From: an uncultured Bacteroidota bacterium
GTDB taxonomy: Bacteria > Bacteroidota > Bacteroidia > Flavobacteriales > Flavobacteriaceae
NCBI GenBank assembly: GCA_902536935.1
Contig: CACAZM010000007.1
Coordinates: forward strand, 18,091-82,090
Direction: 5' to 3'
Length of the DNA: 64,000 nt
Position 1 is the first letter of the stretch, and each line of letters opens with the position of its first letter. The notes under the pieces were generated by a model, which saw only the letters and a program-made list of their open reading frames with translations, did no database searches and had not been told where the DNA came from. This document shows, piece after piece, positions 1 to 8,524 of the stretch. Position numbers and translations under genes: made by a program.

Positions 1-267
1 AAGGTTTGGAAAGCAAAGACGTCCAGTATTCTGCAAGCAGTAGCTAAAGCGCTTTCGCGTGATGGTGATACGACACTAGAAAAGCTAAAAGACATGCTAA
101 AAGGTGTCGCTGAAGGTGCTGGGCTCGAACATAGTGCATTGATGGGGCCACTGCGTGTTGCGATCGTAGGGTCGCTTTCTGGTCCTGACTTATTCACGCT
201 CATCAATACCCTAGGTGCAGAAGAAATTATAGGTCGTATTGATTCCGCTTTAAAGGCTATGGAATAA
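1..267 (+). CDS. gltX: Glutamyl-tRNA synthetase, C-terminal end (partial)
   Basis: The reading frame is open from the first base and ends with TAA at 265-267, giving the last 88 residues. They match the anticodon-binding end of class I glutamyl-tRNA synthetase, with the typical G-x-x-M-G-P-L-R-x-A-I-V-G motif followed by S-G-P-D-L. The enzyme charges tRNA-Glu in the cytoplasm. The catalytic domain lies left of the window. Another aminoacyl-tRNA synthetase, glnS, is close by on the other strand. Confidence 0.88.
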   Translation, partial: KVWKAKTSSILQAVAKALSRDGDTTLEKLKDMLKGVAEGAGLEHSALMGPLRVAIVGSLSGPDLFTLINTLGAEEIIGRIDSALKAME

Positions 268-310
268 TCATTTTTGATTATCTTTAGTTAAAATCTAAAA
301 CTTGCTAATC

Positions 311-1252
311 ATGTCCATTATTATTTATTCTTTGCTAGGCTTTCTTGCTTTTATTTTACTCTTTGGAATTTTCTTCATTGTCAAACAACAATCCGCTGCT
401 ATTGTTGAGCGTTTTGGGAGGTTTATTGGGGTTCGTCATTCGGGGCTTCAACTCAAAATTCCAATTGTTGACCGTATCGCTGGACGTGTCAGCTTGCGTG
501 TTCAACAGCTCGACGTTGTCGTTGAAACAAAAACCAAAGATGATGTTTTTGTTAAAATAAAAGTTTCTGTGCAATACAAGGTGATTAAAGACAAAGTGTT
601 CGATGCATTTTACAAACTCGACTTCCCTCAAGATCAAATCACGTCTTACGTGTTTGATGTTGTTCGTGCTGAGGTTCCTAAAATGATTTTGGATGATGTC
701 TTTGAGAAAAAGGATGATGTTGCGATTGCAGTCAAAACAGAACTTAATGATGCTATGGTAAATTATGGATTTGATATCATCAAAACCCTCGTAACTGATA
801 TCGATCCTGATAGTCAGGTCAAGGACTCCATGAATCGGATTAATGCCTCTGAAAGAGAAAAGGTTGCTGCACAATTTGAAGGGGACGCACAGCGCATCTT
901 GATCGTAGAGCGTGCAAAGGCCGAAGCGGAATCCAAACGACTACAAGGTCAGGGAATTGCTGACCAAAGGCGAGAAATTGCACGTGGTTTGGAAGACTCG
1001 GTCAAAGTATTGAATGGTGTTAACATCAACTCCCAAGAGGCTTCGGCACTAATTGTTGTTACCCAACATTATGACACCCTTCAGTCAGTTGGGTCAGCAA
1101 GCAATAGCAATTTGATTTTGATGCCAAATTCGCCACAAGCGGGCTCAGAAATGCTAAACAATATGGTTGCCTCGTTTACGGCGAGTAATCAAATTGGTGA
1201 AGCCATGAAAAAGCAAAGAGAAGAAGACGAGCGTTCGAAAAATAACGAATAA
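311..1252 (+). CDS. SPFH/band 7 (stomatin-like) membrane protein
   Basis: The 313-residue protein starts with one hydrophobic segment (about residues 3-24), followed by a band 7 domain (about 30-200) and an Ala/Glu/Lys/Arg-rich coiled coil (about 180-235). This is the layout of stomatin/QmcA-like SPFH proteins, which oligomerise in the inner membrane and organise membrane domains or proteases. I chose the ATG at 311; the in-frame TTG at 302 lies nine bases earlier but only adds three residues. The gene follows gltX by 43 bp and converges with glnS. No NfeD-type partner is visible next to it, so its specific role is open. Confidence 0.85.
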   Translation: MSIIIYSLLGFLAFILLFGIFFIVKQQSAAIVERFGRFIGVRHSGLQLKIPIVDRIAGRVSLRVQQLDVVVETKTKDDVFVKIKVSVQYKVIKDKVFDAFYKLDFPQDQITSYVFDVVRAEVPKMILDDVFEKKDDVAIAVKTELNDAMVNYGFDIIKTLVTDIDPDSQVKDSMNRINASEREKVAAQFEGDAQRILIVERAKAEAESKRLQGQGIADQRREIARGLEDSVKVLNGVNINSQEASALIVVTQHYDTLQSVGSASNSNLILMPNSPQAGSEMLNNMVASFTASNQIGEAMKKQREEDERSKNNE

Positions 1253-1262
1253 CACGGTGTAT

Positions 1263-2924
1263 TTATTTTTTAGACCAATTGTCTCGTAATCCAACAGTAC
1301 GGTTAAAAATGGTGTTAGTTTCCGTGCTGTCTGGGTCAACCACATAGTATCCTTGGCGTTGGAATTGGTAGTTCTTTCCAGGAAGCGGCTTGCCAATATT
1401 TGGTTCGATAAAAGCCTGTTGTTCGGACAATGAGTTTTCGTTAAGAAAACTTGTGAAGTCTACGTCTTTGTGGCCATCTGGATTGGGGTCAGAAAACAAT
1501 CGATCGTAATTTCTAACTTGAATTTGATGGGCGTGTTCTTCCGAAACCCAATGTAGGGTTCCTTTCACTTTGCGCTGACTTTCTTCAGTTCCACTTCCGC
1601 TTTTACTCAATGGGTCATAAGTACAAAAAACTGTTTTGATCTTTCCATTATTATCCTTTTCAACCGACTCTGCTTTAATAATATAGGCGTTTTTTAAGCG
1701 CACTTCCTTACCGAGCTTTAAACGGAAAAACTTACGATTTGCTTCCTCACGAAAATCTTCTCGCTCAATCAAAATGGTTTTAGAAAATGGCAATTCGCGA
1801 CTTCCCGCTGTCGGATCTTCGGGATTATTTTCTGCAGTTAACCACTCCTCCTGTCCATCTGGATAATTTGTGATAACAACACGTATAGGGTTGAGAACGG
1901 CCATGATCCGTAATGCAATTTTATTTAAATCCTCTCGAATACAGAACTCTAATAAAGAAACATCGATAAGGTTCTCTCTTTTTGCCACCCCCACGGCATG
2001 AATAAAGTTTTTTAATGAAGCTGCTGTGTATCCTCTTCTTCGTAAACCACTGATGGTTGGCATTCGTGGGTCGTCCCATCCTGAAACAGTTTTGTTTTGA
2101 ACCAGTTGCATCAATTTACGCTTACTCGTTACGGTATAATTGAGATTCATACGAGCAAACTCTCTTTGTTTTGGTGCGAGGCCTGTGGTGTATATCTCGG
2201 TTAGAAAAGCCTCATAGAGATCGCGATGGGGTTTAAATTCTAATGAGCATAGAGAGTGTGAAATCTTTTCGATGTAATCCGACTGTCCATGCGTCCAATC
2301 ATACATCGGGTAAATACACCATTGATCGCCTGTTCGATGATGGGTTTGAAATAAAATTCGATACATAACAGGGTCACGCAGCAACATATTTGGGGAGCTC
2401 ATATCACCTTTAAATCGCAAAACATGACTTCCTTCTTTGTGTTTTCCTGCTTTCATTTCAGTAAAAAGAAGCAGATTTTCTTCAGTAGATCTTGTGCGAT
2501 AAGGGCTGTGCTGGCCTGTTTGGGTTGGTGTACCTTTTTGTTTTGCGATTTCTTCTGACTTTTGCGAATCGACATAGGCCTTTCCCAACTTTATTAGATC
2601 AACTGCCCAATCATACAAGACTTGAAAATAGTCGGAAGCATAGCATTCTTTATCCCAACAAAAACCTAACCAGTGAATGTCTTTTTTTATGGCATCTACA
2701 TAGAGTTTTTCTTCTGCTGCTGGGTTGGTGTCATCAAAACGAAGGTTTACAGGCGCGTTATATGACAGGCCCAAACCAAAATTAATGCAGATTGCCTTTA
2801 CATGTCCGATGTGTAAAAATCCATTCGGTTCGGGCGGGAAACGAAAACGTAAAGACTCTTTAGAAAGGCCTTGCTTTAGGTCTTCATCGATAATGTGTTC
2901 AATAAAATTTTTCGATGGGTTCAC
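1263..2924 (-). CDS. glnS: Glutaminyl-tRNA synthetase
   Basis: A class I aminoacyl-tRNA synthetase of 553 residues. The HIGH motif is seen as P-N-G-F-L-H-I-G-H near residue 35, and the KMSKS loop as V-T-S-K-R-K-L near residue 270, the arrangement usual in GlnRS. The length is normal and the C-terminal beta-barrel anticodon-binding region is complete. It charges tRNA-Gln directly. It reads toward the SPFH gene and has its own TAnnTTTG promoter at 2942-2949. Confidence 0.96.
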   Translation of the reverse strand: MNPSKNFIEHIIDEDLKQGLSKESLRFRFPPEPNGFLHIGHVKAICINFGLGLSYNAPVNLRFDDTNPAAEEKLYVDAIKKDIHWLGFCWDKECYASDYFQVLYDWAVDLIKLGKAYVDSQKSEEIAKQKGTPTQTGQHSPYRTRSTEENLLLFTEMKAGKHKEGSHVLRFKGDMSSPNMLLRDPVMYRILFQTHHRTGDQWCIYPMYDWTHGQSDYIEKISHSLCSLEFKPHRDLYEAFLTEIYTTGLAPKQREFARMNLNYTVTSKRKLMQLVQNKTVSGWDDPRMPTISGLRRRGYTAASLKNFIHAVGVAKRENLIDVSLLEFCIREDLNKIALRIMAVLNPIRVVITNYPDGQEEWLTAENNPEDPTAGSRELPFSKTILIEREDFREEANRKFFRLKLGKEVRLKNAYIIKAESVEKDNNGKIKTVFCTYDPLSKSGSGTEESQRKVKGTLHWVSEEHAHQIQVRNYDRLFSDPNPDGHKDVDFTSFLNENSLSEQQAFIEPNIGKPLPGKNYQFQRQGYYVVDPDSTETNTIFNRTVGLRDNWSKK

Positions 2925-2941
2925 TCAGTGATTATTTCTGG

Positions 2942-2949
2942 CAAAGGTA
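2942..2949 (-). promoter_or_regulatory. Promoter -7 element of glnS (TACCTTTG)
   Basis: On the minus strand the site reads TACCTTTG, a full match to the Bacteroidota -7 consensus TAnnTTTG. It lies 18 bp upstream of the glnS start codon and forms a divergent pair with the folB promoter. Confidence 0.65.
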
Positions 2950-2982
2950 ATTAATTCACACAGGAAGAGCTGCTTTGTTTGC

Positions 2983-2990
2983 TATCTTTG
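2983..2990 (+). promoter_or_regulatory. Promoter -7 element of folB (TATCTTTG)
   Basis: A full match to TAnnTTTG ends 12 bp before the folB ATG at 3003. The short leader this implies supports the ATG at 3003 rather than the TTG at 2979, which would lie upstream of the promoter element. Confidence 0.65.
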
Positions 2991-3002
2991 CCAAAAATAA
3001 AC

Positions 3003-3353
3003 ATGGGCCAAATTTATTTAGAAAACATCCGAACATATAGCCACCATGGTTGTATGAAAGAGGAGACCGTTATTGGTAGTGAATATCGGGTTGACTTATG
3101 GGTGGATGCGGATTTGACGGTTGCTTCTTCATCAGATGATTTAAAAGACACCCCGGATTATGTTGTACTTCACCAAATTGTTGTAAAAGAAATGAAAATA
3201 CCTTCTCGGCTATTGGAACATGTAGCACAACGGATTATCGAGCGTATCAAGTCTACCGTTAAAGATTTAGATCATATTCGGGTTCGTGTATCAAAAATCA
3301 ATCCACCTATCGGTGGGGATGTACAGTCCGTTTCTGTATTGTTAGAGGAGTAA
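3003..3353 (+). CDS. folB: Dihydroneopterin aldolase
   Basis: A 116-residue protein of the FolB family, which converts dihydroneopterin to 6-hydroxymethyl-dihydropterin in folate synthesis. The N-terminal motif L-E-N-I-R-T-Y-S-H-H-G-C is the family's Y-x-x-H-G substrate region, and the C-terminal I-R-V-x-K-x-x-P-P-I segment carries the catalytic lysine. The length is normal. The promoter at 2983-2990 decides the start. tRNA-Cys follows 47 bp downstream. Confidence 0.93.
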   Translation: MGQIYLENIRTYSHHGCMKEETVIGSEYRVDLWVDADLTVASSSDDLKDTPDYVVLHQIVVKEMKIPSRLLEHVAQRIIERIKSTVKDLDHIRVRVSKINPPIGGDVQSVSVLLEE

Positions 3354-3399
3354 AGTATTCTCTGGTTGATTAAAATAACTTACTTTTACCATTGAATTT

Positions 3400-3470
3400 G
3401 GCACCGTGGCCGAGTGGCTAGGCAGAGCTCTGCAAAAGCTTGTACAGCGGTTCGAATCCGCTCGGTGCCT
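3400..3470 (+). tRNA. tRNA-Cys (GCA)
   Basis: The 71-nt sequence folds into a cloverleaf. The acceptor arms GGCACCG and CGGTGCC pair perfectly, the T arm carries GTTCGAATC, and the anticodon loop reads CT-GCA-AA. The discriminator base is T, as usual for cysteine tRNAs. No CCA is encoded, which is normal in this phylum. Confidence 0.95.
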
Positions 3471-3476
3471 CTTTAT

Positions 3477-4148
3477 TTACTTCCATTGGTTTATCGAAGG
3501 TAACAAAACGTCTGGCTCTGGCGCATAGACGCCTTGGTAAATAAAATAGATTCCAAAAATAACTAACAAAACACACACTGATAGTCTGATTTTGTAGATC
3601 ACAGGAGGAGTAAGTGTTTTGCTCAACTGTTTGGCAAGCACGATTTTAAGAAACCCTAAAATCAGATAGCCTATCATAACGGTTGAAAAGAAAACGATGA
3701 TGCGACTGGTCTCTAGTTCCAATGTCGGTGCGATTGAGACGAGCAAACCCAACCAAAACAAAAAAGTTCCAACATTGATGATGTTTAAGAAAAACCCTTT
3801 GATGAAATATGAAAATAAATGAAATCCTTTAGGCTCTATTGGTTCGTTTTCGATGATTTCCTCTTTTTTTCGGATCGTTGTAATTGCGCTAATAATGGCA
3901 TAAACCAGCAACAATACACCGCCAAGTATATATAGGTTTGGGTTGTCCTTTATGTCTGCTAAGAGTGATTTTGTACCTAGAAAGGCAACAAGAACAAAGA
4001 CTGCATCTGCAAAAACCGCACCTAGGTCAATTAGAAATGCTGGTTTGATCCCTTTGCTAATACTTGTTTCTAGTATTAGGAAAAACAGGGGACCTGTAGC
4101 AAAAATCAACAGGACCGAAAAAGGTAGTGCTGAAAGAACATCATTCAT
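3477..4148 (-). CDS. LysE-family amino-acid exporter-like membrane protein
   Basis: The 223-residue protein has about six hydrophobic segments and the LysE/RhtB signature near the N-terminus (F-A-T-G-P-L-F-F-L-I, where the family has G-P). LysE-type proteins export amino acids or related small molecules across the inner membrane; the substrate here cannot be read. The start ATG overlaps the stop codon of the upstream gene by four bases (ATGA, 4145-4148), so the two are probably translationally coupled. Confidence 0.85.
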   Translation of the reverse strand: MNDVLSALPFSVLLIFATGPLFFLILETSISKGIKPAFLIDLGAVFADAVFVLVAFLGTKSLLADIKDNPNLYILGGVLLLVYAIISAITTIRKKEEIIENEPIEPKGFHLFSYFIKGFFLNIINVGTFLFWLGLLVSIAPTLELETSRIIVFFSTVMIGYLILGFLKIVLAKQLSKTLTPPVIYKIRLSVCVLLVIFGIYFIYQGVYAPEPDVLLPSINQWK

Positions 4149-4825
4149 TGCTCTTCGGAAAGTTTTGTAAAGAGGATAGACCCTCCTAGTGTTTTGTTAT
4201 GAACCGTCTTTAATGGGTTTCCGTAAACCCTGGCTACTCCTCCAAATCGTGTTGTGAGATCAAATAGAGATGTTGATTGTACCTCGCATGATCCACCAAA
4301 TGTGATTTGTGCAGTACTTTCTTTTGATAAGGTTCGTTGTGCGTCTACCGTTCCTCCTGATGATATACGGATTTGCTGTTGTTCTACCTCTCCCGCTACA
4401 TTAATTTTCCCGCCTGTATTTGCAATGTAGTTTACTTTTTTTGCGAATAAACTTAATTCTATTTCTGCTCCTTTCCTGCTGCGAATATGTAGTTCTTTTG
4501 TTTGGAGCGTGTCTAGAACGGAAAGATAAGCCCCACGGCTTACATCTATTTTGCTGATGTCGCCAGTAAAGAACAACTCAATGTTCGCGTCAATTCCTTT
4601 TAAAGTCTGAAAAGTTTTCATACTGATTTTAAGCCGGCCATCTTTATTCGTTACCGTTACGCCTTTTTTGTTTTTACTTGTTATGGAAATTGCGTTTTTA
4701 TCTCCTGATATTAGCGTAACGTGTAATCCGTCTTTGATGATGAGTTCTGTAAACTCTCCTATTGTTTTTTGTTGACAAAAAACACTTACAGAAAAAAGAA
4801 AGAAAACAAGCCTAAAATTATTCAT
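4145..4825 (-). CDS. Secreted GIN-domain (DUF2807) protein
   Basis: A 226-residue protein with a signal peptide (about residues 1-17, cut after V-F-C-Q). The rest is a series of beta strands with regularly spaced Gly, Ser and Thr, as in the putative auto-transporter adhesin head GIN domain common in Bacteroidota. It is likely periplasmic or surface-exposed. Function is not established. It is the first gene of a two-gene unit with the LysE-like exporter. Confidence 0.8.
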   Translation of the reverse strand: MNNFRLVFFLFSVSVFCQQKTIGEFTELIIKDGLHVTLISGDKNAISITSKNKKGVTVTNKDGRLKISMKTFQTLKGIDANIELFFTGDISKIDVSRGAYLSVLDTLQTKELHIRSRKGAEIELSLFAKKVNYIANTGGKINVAGEVEQQQIRISSGGTVDAQRTLSKESTAQITFGGSCEVQSTSLFDLTTRFGGVARVYGNPLKTVHNKTLGGSILFTKLSEEQ

Positions 4826-4854
4826 AGGTAAGCTTTATTCAAAATTACATAAAA

Positions 4855-7002
4855 CTAATCGTCTGTAATGGATAAATCGATTTGTCTCTTAATTAAGTCT
4901 GTTGATACGATCGTGACTTGAACAGAATCTCCGAGCTGATACTCCTTTTTGGTTTGTTGACCAATCATCTTTAATTGAGCTGCATCATAATAATAGTAAT
5001 CATCCGGTAAGTCTTGTATGCGCACAAACCCTTCGCACTTACTCTCCACTAATTCAATAAAAACACCCCTCTCTGTAACTCCTGAAATGGATCCTTTTTG
5101 TATAGAACCAATATGCTTTGATATATACTTGACTTGCATGAATTTTATGGAATCGCGTTCTGCTTTGATGGCGAGAATTTCCTGATCTGTACAGTGTTTT
5201 AAATGTTGCTCTAAATCGTCTGTTTTTGGTGGGGTTTTTTGAGTGAGATAGTGCTGTAATAAGCGATGAACAATTACATCTGGATACCTCCTTATCGGTG
5301 ATGTGAAATGAGTGTAATGTGTAAAATGAAGACCGTAGTGCCCGATGTTTTGTGTTGTATAAATCGCTTTACTCATGCTCCTGATTGCGAGAGTATCAAG
5401 CAGATTTTTTTCGGGCTTTTGATCGATCTGTTGGAGTAATGAATTGATTGATTTTGCAATTGTTTTCGGGGTGTTTAAGTTGAGCTTGTATCCTAATCCA
5501 AAAGCGATTCGTGCAAATTGAGCCAGCTTTTCTTCATCAGGTTCGTCATGAACACGATAAACAAAAGGAGGCGCTTGTTTGCGATTGCCAATATAGGTAG
5601 CTACAGATTCATTTGCGAGAAGCATAAGCTCTTCGATCAGATGATTTGCTGCTTTACTTTCTTTTACCAAGACCGTTTTTGGGTTGTTTTGATCATCTAA
5701 AGCAAAACGAACTTCTTGTTTGTTAAAATTGATCGCTCCGTTTTTGAGGCGATTTTTTCTTCTTGTAAACGCGATATTTTGTAGGTGTTGAATTGCTTCA
5801 AAAACATCTTTCTTGACGGTATATTCTGCTGATGTAAGAGAAATCTTTGATGGGATTGTCTTGGATTGTGACGAAATCATATGTTGCGCTTCTTCGTAAG
5901 CAAAGCGTGCATCTGATAAAATCACTGTTTTACCATACCACTCTGACTTGACTTCACCTACGGGAGTGATTTCAAAAACAGCTGAAAACGTTAACTTTTC
6001 TTCATTTGGTCGAAGGGAACAGATTTGATTCGATAATCTCTCTGGCAGCATCGGAACTACTCTATCCACCAAATATATCGAAGTGGCTCTTTGGTATGCT
6101 TCTTTGTCTAGTACACTTCCTGGATAAACATAATGGGAAACATCCGCAATATGTATACCAACCTCAAATAAATCTTTTGAAAGGGTTTTGAAAGAGATTG
6201 CATCATCAAAATCTTTCGCATCTTTTGGATCAATAGTAAAAGTTAAAACGTTACGAAAATCACGCCTCTCAGCAATTTCGTCTTTAGTAATCTCTATTTT
6301 GAGTTGCGTTGCATAATCCTCAACCTCTTTATTAAAACTCCATGGTAATCCGTGGGTTGCCATTATGGTATGAATTTCTGTTTCATGGTTTCCGGGTTTA
6401 CCTAAAATTTCATTAACAACGGCTTGTGGATAGTTGGATTTCCGTTTCCATTCTTGTATGGAAACTAAAACACAATCTCCTAACTTTGCTTTTCCTATAT
6501 TTTCTTTCGATAATAAAAAAGGAAGATTGATGTTTTTTGGTTGTACAGAAAAAGTATCATCAAATTTTTCGATTATCCCTACATATTGTGTTTTTTGCCT
6601 TTTAATGATATGAACAACAATTCCTTGTTTTCTTCGCTTTCCTTTTGACGCCATGATTTTGAAAGAGACCATATCGCCATGAAATGCCTTATTAAAATGT
6701 CGCCTATCAATAAATACGTCCTCCTCAAACTCATCCGAAATTAGGTACCCATTACCTTGACTGTTCACGTCTAAAGTTCCTTCATGAAGACTTGAAGAAG
6801 GTTTAATAAAATACTTTCCTTTTCCTTGTTCTTCTATAAACCCTTTATTTTTTAATTTTTTTAAAGACTTGGCGATATAATTTCTTCCGCTTGGGTCATG
6901 AATTGACAAACGACTACAAATTTGTTTGTAGTTGAGTGGGCTTCCATTTTGTTGGATCAAAATGTTGAGAATCGTATCTTTTTTTGTATGTTTTTTTCCC
7001 AT
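4855..7002 (-). CDS. rnr: Ribonuclease R
   Basis: A 715-residue 3'-5' exoribonuclease of the RNase II/R family that degrades structured RNA. Visible domains in order are a winged-helix segment (about 5-65), cold-shock domains (about 70-220), the RNB catalytic domain (about 240-590) with the metal-binding run D-P-K-D-A-K-D-F-D-D, and a C-terminal S1 domain (about 630-712). The lysine-rich tail of enterobacterial RNase R is missing, which is normal for this phylum. The gene stands alone and diverges from rpiB across a 325-bp gap. Confidence 0.95.
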   Translation of the reverse strand: MGKKHTKKDTILNILIQQNGSPLNYKQICSRLSIHDPSGRNYIAKSLKKLKNKGFIEEQGKGKYFIKPSSSLHEGTLDVNSQGNGYLISDEFEEDVFIDRRHFNKAFHGDMVSFKIMASKGKRRKQGIVVHIIKRQKTQYVGIIEKFDDTFSVQPKNINLPFLLSKENIGKAKLGDCVLVSIQEWKRKSNYPQAVVNEILGKPGNHETEIHTIMATHGLPWSFNKEVEDYATQLKIEITKDEIAERRDFRNVLTFTIDPKDAKDFDDAISFKTLSKDLFEVGIHIADVSHYVYPGSVLDKEAYQRATSIYLVDRVVPMLPERLSNQICSLRPNEEKLTFSAVFEITPVGEVKSEWYGKTVILSDARFAYEEAQHMISSQSKTIPSKISLTSAEYTVKKDVFEAIQHLQNIAFTRRKNRLKNGAINFNKQEVRFALDDQNNPKTVLVKESKAANHLIEELMLLANESVATYIGNRKQAPPFVYRVHDEPDEEKLAQFARIAFGLGYKLNLNTPKTIAKSINSLLQQIDQKPEKNLLDTLAIRSMSKAIYTTQNIGHYGLHFTHYTHFTSPIRRYPDVIVHRLLQHYLTQKTPPKTDDLEQHLKHCTDQEILAIKAERDSIKFMQVKYISKHIGSIQKGSISGVTERGVFIELVESKCEGFVRIQDLPDDYYYYDAAQLKMIGQQTKKEYQLGDSVQVTIVSTDLIKRQIDLSITDD

Positions 7003-7327
7003 GTTTTAGAAGATGCAATTTAGAACTTTAAATCCTGAACTGATTAAAAGCTTTTGTGAATTATCAACTTTATTCTATTTATCATTATCATCTTCCTTTT
7101 TAAAATAATATTTAAGTGATTATAATAGCTTGTTAATATCTACGATAACTCTAATTTTCCTTCTTATATTAGTTGTTTATAATACAGAAATTACTGTTTA
7201 AAACATGTCAGTTAAAAACAACAAAACGTTTGAAAAACACCCAGAAGGTAAAGCTTGTTGATAACCCTGATTTTATAAACATTTCTATCAACAAAAAAGT
7301 TAGCTAATTTTGTAATAAACAAAAACC
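7003..7327. other. 325-bp intergenic region between rnr and rpiB
   Basis: An AT-rich gap between divergent genes. It should contain both promoters. The only clear element is the rpiB -7 site at 7305-7312; no consensus site for rnr, no convincing small gene and no stable hairpin were seen. Confidence 0.6.
7305..7312 (+). promoter_or_regulatory. Promoter -7 element of rpiB (TAATTTTG)
   Basis: A match to TAnnTTTG ending 15 bp before the rpiB start codon. It probably drives rpiB and the overlapping acetyltransferase gene. Confidence 0.6.
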
Positions 7328-7756
7328 ATGAACATTTCTATTGGCAACGATCACGCAGGAACAAATTATAAATTAGAATTACTTTCTTATTTAAAGAAAA
7401 AAGGACACACTGTTGTCAACCATGGTACAGATAACGAAAATAGCATGGATTATCCTGATACGATTCATCCTGTTGCCGCTGATGTTTCAAATCATAAATC
7501 TGATTTTGGTATTATAATCTGTGGAAGTGGAAACGGTGCAAACATGACGGCAAACAAACATAAAAAAGTCCGTTCAGCTCTTTGTTGGAATTCAAATATT
7601 GCATCTCTTGCTCGCCAACATAATAATGCCAACATTTTAAGTTTACCTGCACGTTTTATCTCGCTTGATGAAGCAAAAGAAATCGTCGATCATTTTTTAT
7701 CAACTGATTTTGAAGGAGGAAGACACCAACGAAGAATCGAAAAAATTGATACATGA
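7328..7756 (+). CDS. rpiB: Ribose-5-phosphate isomerase B
   Basis: The 142-residue protein belongs to the RpiB/LacAB family, which interconverts ribose 5-phosphate and ribulose 5-phosphate in the pentose phosphate pathway. The phosphate-binding N-D-H-A-G motif is at residues 7-11 and the catalytic Cys65 sits in I-I-C-G-S-G-N-G. The length is normal. Its end overlaps the next gene by four bases (ATGA), indicating a two-gene operon. Confidence 0.95.
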   Translation: MNISIGNDHAGTNYKLELLSYLKKKGHTVVNHGTDNENSMDYPDTIHPVAADVSNHKSDFGIIICGSGNGANMTANKHKKVRSALCWNSNIASLARQHNNANILSLPARFISLDEAKEIVDHFLSTDFEGGRHQRRIEKIDT

Positions 7757-8202
7757 AAATCGATTGGAAAATATATAACTGGAGTGAACTCACAACAGAT
7801 ATTTTATATTCAATCCTTTCTTTGCGATCAGAGGTTTTTGTTGTAGAACAAGATTGTGTTTATCAAGATATTGATAACAAAGATCAAAAAGCAAAGCATC
7901 TGTTGGGTTATGACAAGGATCTCTTAATCGCTCATAGCCGTCTTCTCAAGCCAGGGGATTATTTCGATCAACATTCGTTTGGTCGAGCAGTGGTTAAAAA
8001 ATCACATCGTGGGTTAGGATTTGGAGATGAACTCGTGAAGCGCTCTATCAAAGAATTAGGAAATCAAACAGAGATAAAAATATCAGCCCAATATCATCTC
8101 GAAAAACTATATCAAAACAATGGTTTTGTTTCTGTTGGTGATACTTATCTTGAAGATGGCATTCCTCACATTGCTATGTTTCGGAAACCTTCCACTTCGT
8201 AA
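7753..8202 (+). CDS. GNAT-family N-acetyltransferase (ElaA-like)
   Basis: A 149-residue acetyltransferase. The N-terminal pattern L-S-L-R-S-E-V-F-V-V-E-Q and the acetyl-CoA loop G-R-A-V-V-K-K-S-H-R-G-L-G-F-G-D are typical of the ElaA subgroup of GNAT enzymes. The substrate is unknown. It overlaps rpiB by four bases on the same strand and overlaps the 3' end of rnpA by 29 bp on the opposite strand, so the two transcripts are convergent and antisense at their ends. Confidence 0.88.
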   Translation: MKIDWKIYNWSELTTDILYSILSLRSEVFVVEQDCVYQDIDNKDQKAKHLLGYDKDLLIAHSRLLKPGDYFDQHSFGRAVVKKSHRGLGFGDELVKRSIKELGNQTEIKISAQYHLEKLYQNNGFVSVGDTYLEDGIPHIAMFRKPSTS

Positions 8203-8524
8203 GTATCGCTGTAAATGCTTGATAAATTTCACTACTGCTTTTTACGATTTTTTTTGTATAAATAAAATAGCCTATTCCAGAAAAAGAATCGCCGAGTACA
8301 TGTTTTTGAAGTCGAAAGGATTCTCGCATTCTTCGTTTGAGTAAGTTTCTTGTAACAGCGGTAGTATGTAGGCGTTTCGGTGCAGAAAAACCAACTTTAA
8401 ATTCGGTCTGACTTCGGAGGTATTTTAACGTAATTCCACCAGACGAAATACTTTTTCCCGAATTAAATAACGTTTGAAGTTGAGATTCATTTGTAATGCG
8501 TATTTGTTTAGGAAAAGAAGCCAT
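8174..8524 (-). CDS. rnpA: Ribonuclease P protein component
   Basis: The 116-residue basic protein carries the RnpA signature R-N-L-L-K-R-R-M-R-E-S-F-R near its middle. It binds the catalytic RNA of RNase P and helps 5' maturation of tRNAs. rnpA often lies beside rpmH near the origin; here it follows an M1 peptidase gene instead, with its ATG overlapping that gene's stop by one base (TAATG), so it is probably coupled to it. Confidence 0.93.
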   Translation of the reverse strand: MASFPKQIRITNESQLQTLFNSGKSISSGGITLKYLRSQTEFKVGFSAPKRLHTTAVTRNLLKRRMRESFRLQKHVLGDSFSGIGYFIYTKKIVKSSSEIYQAFTAILTKWKVSET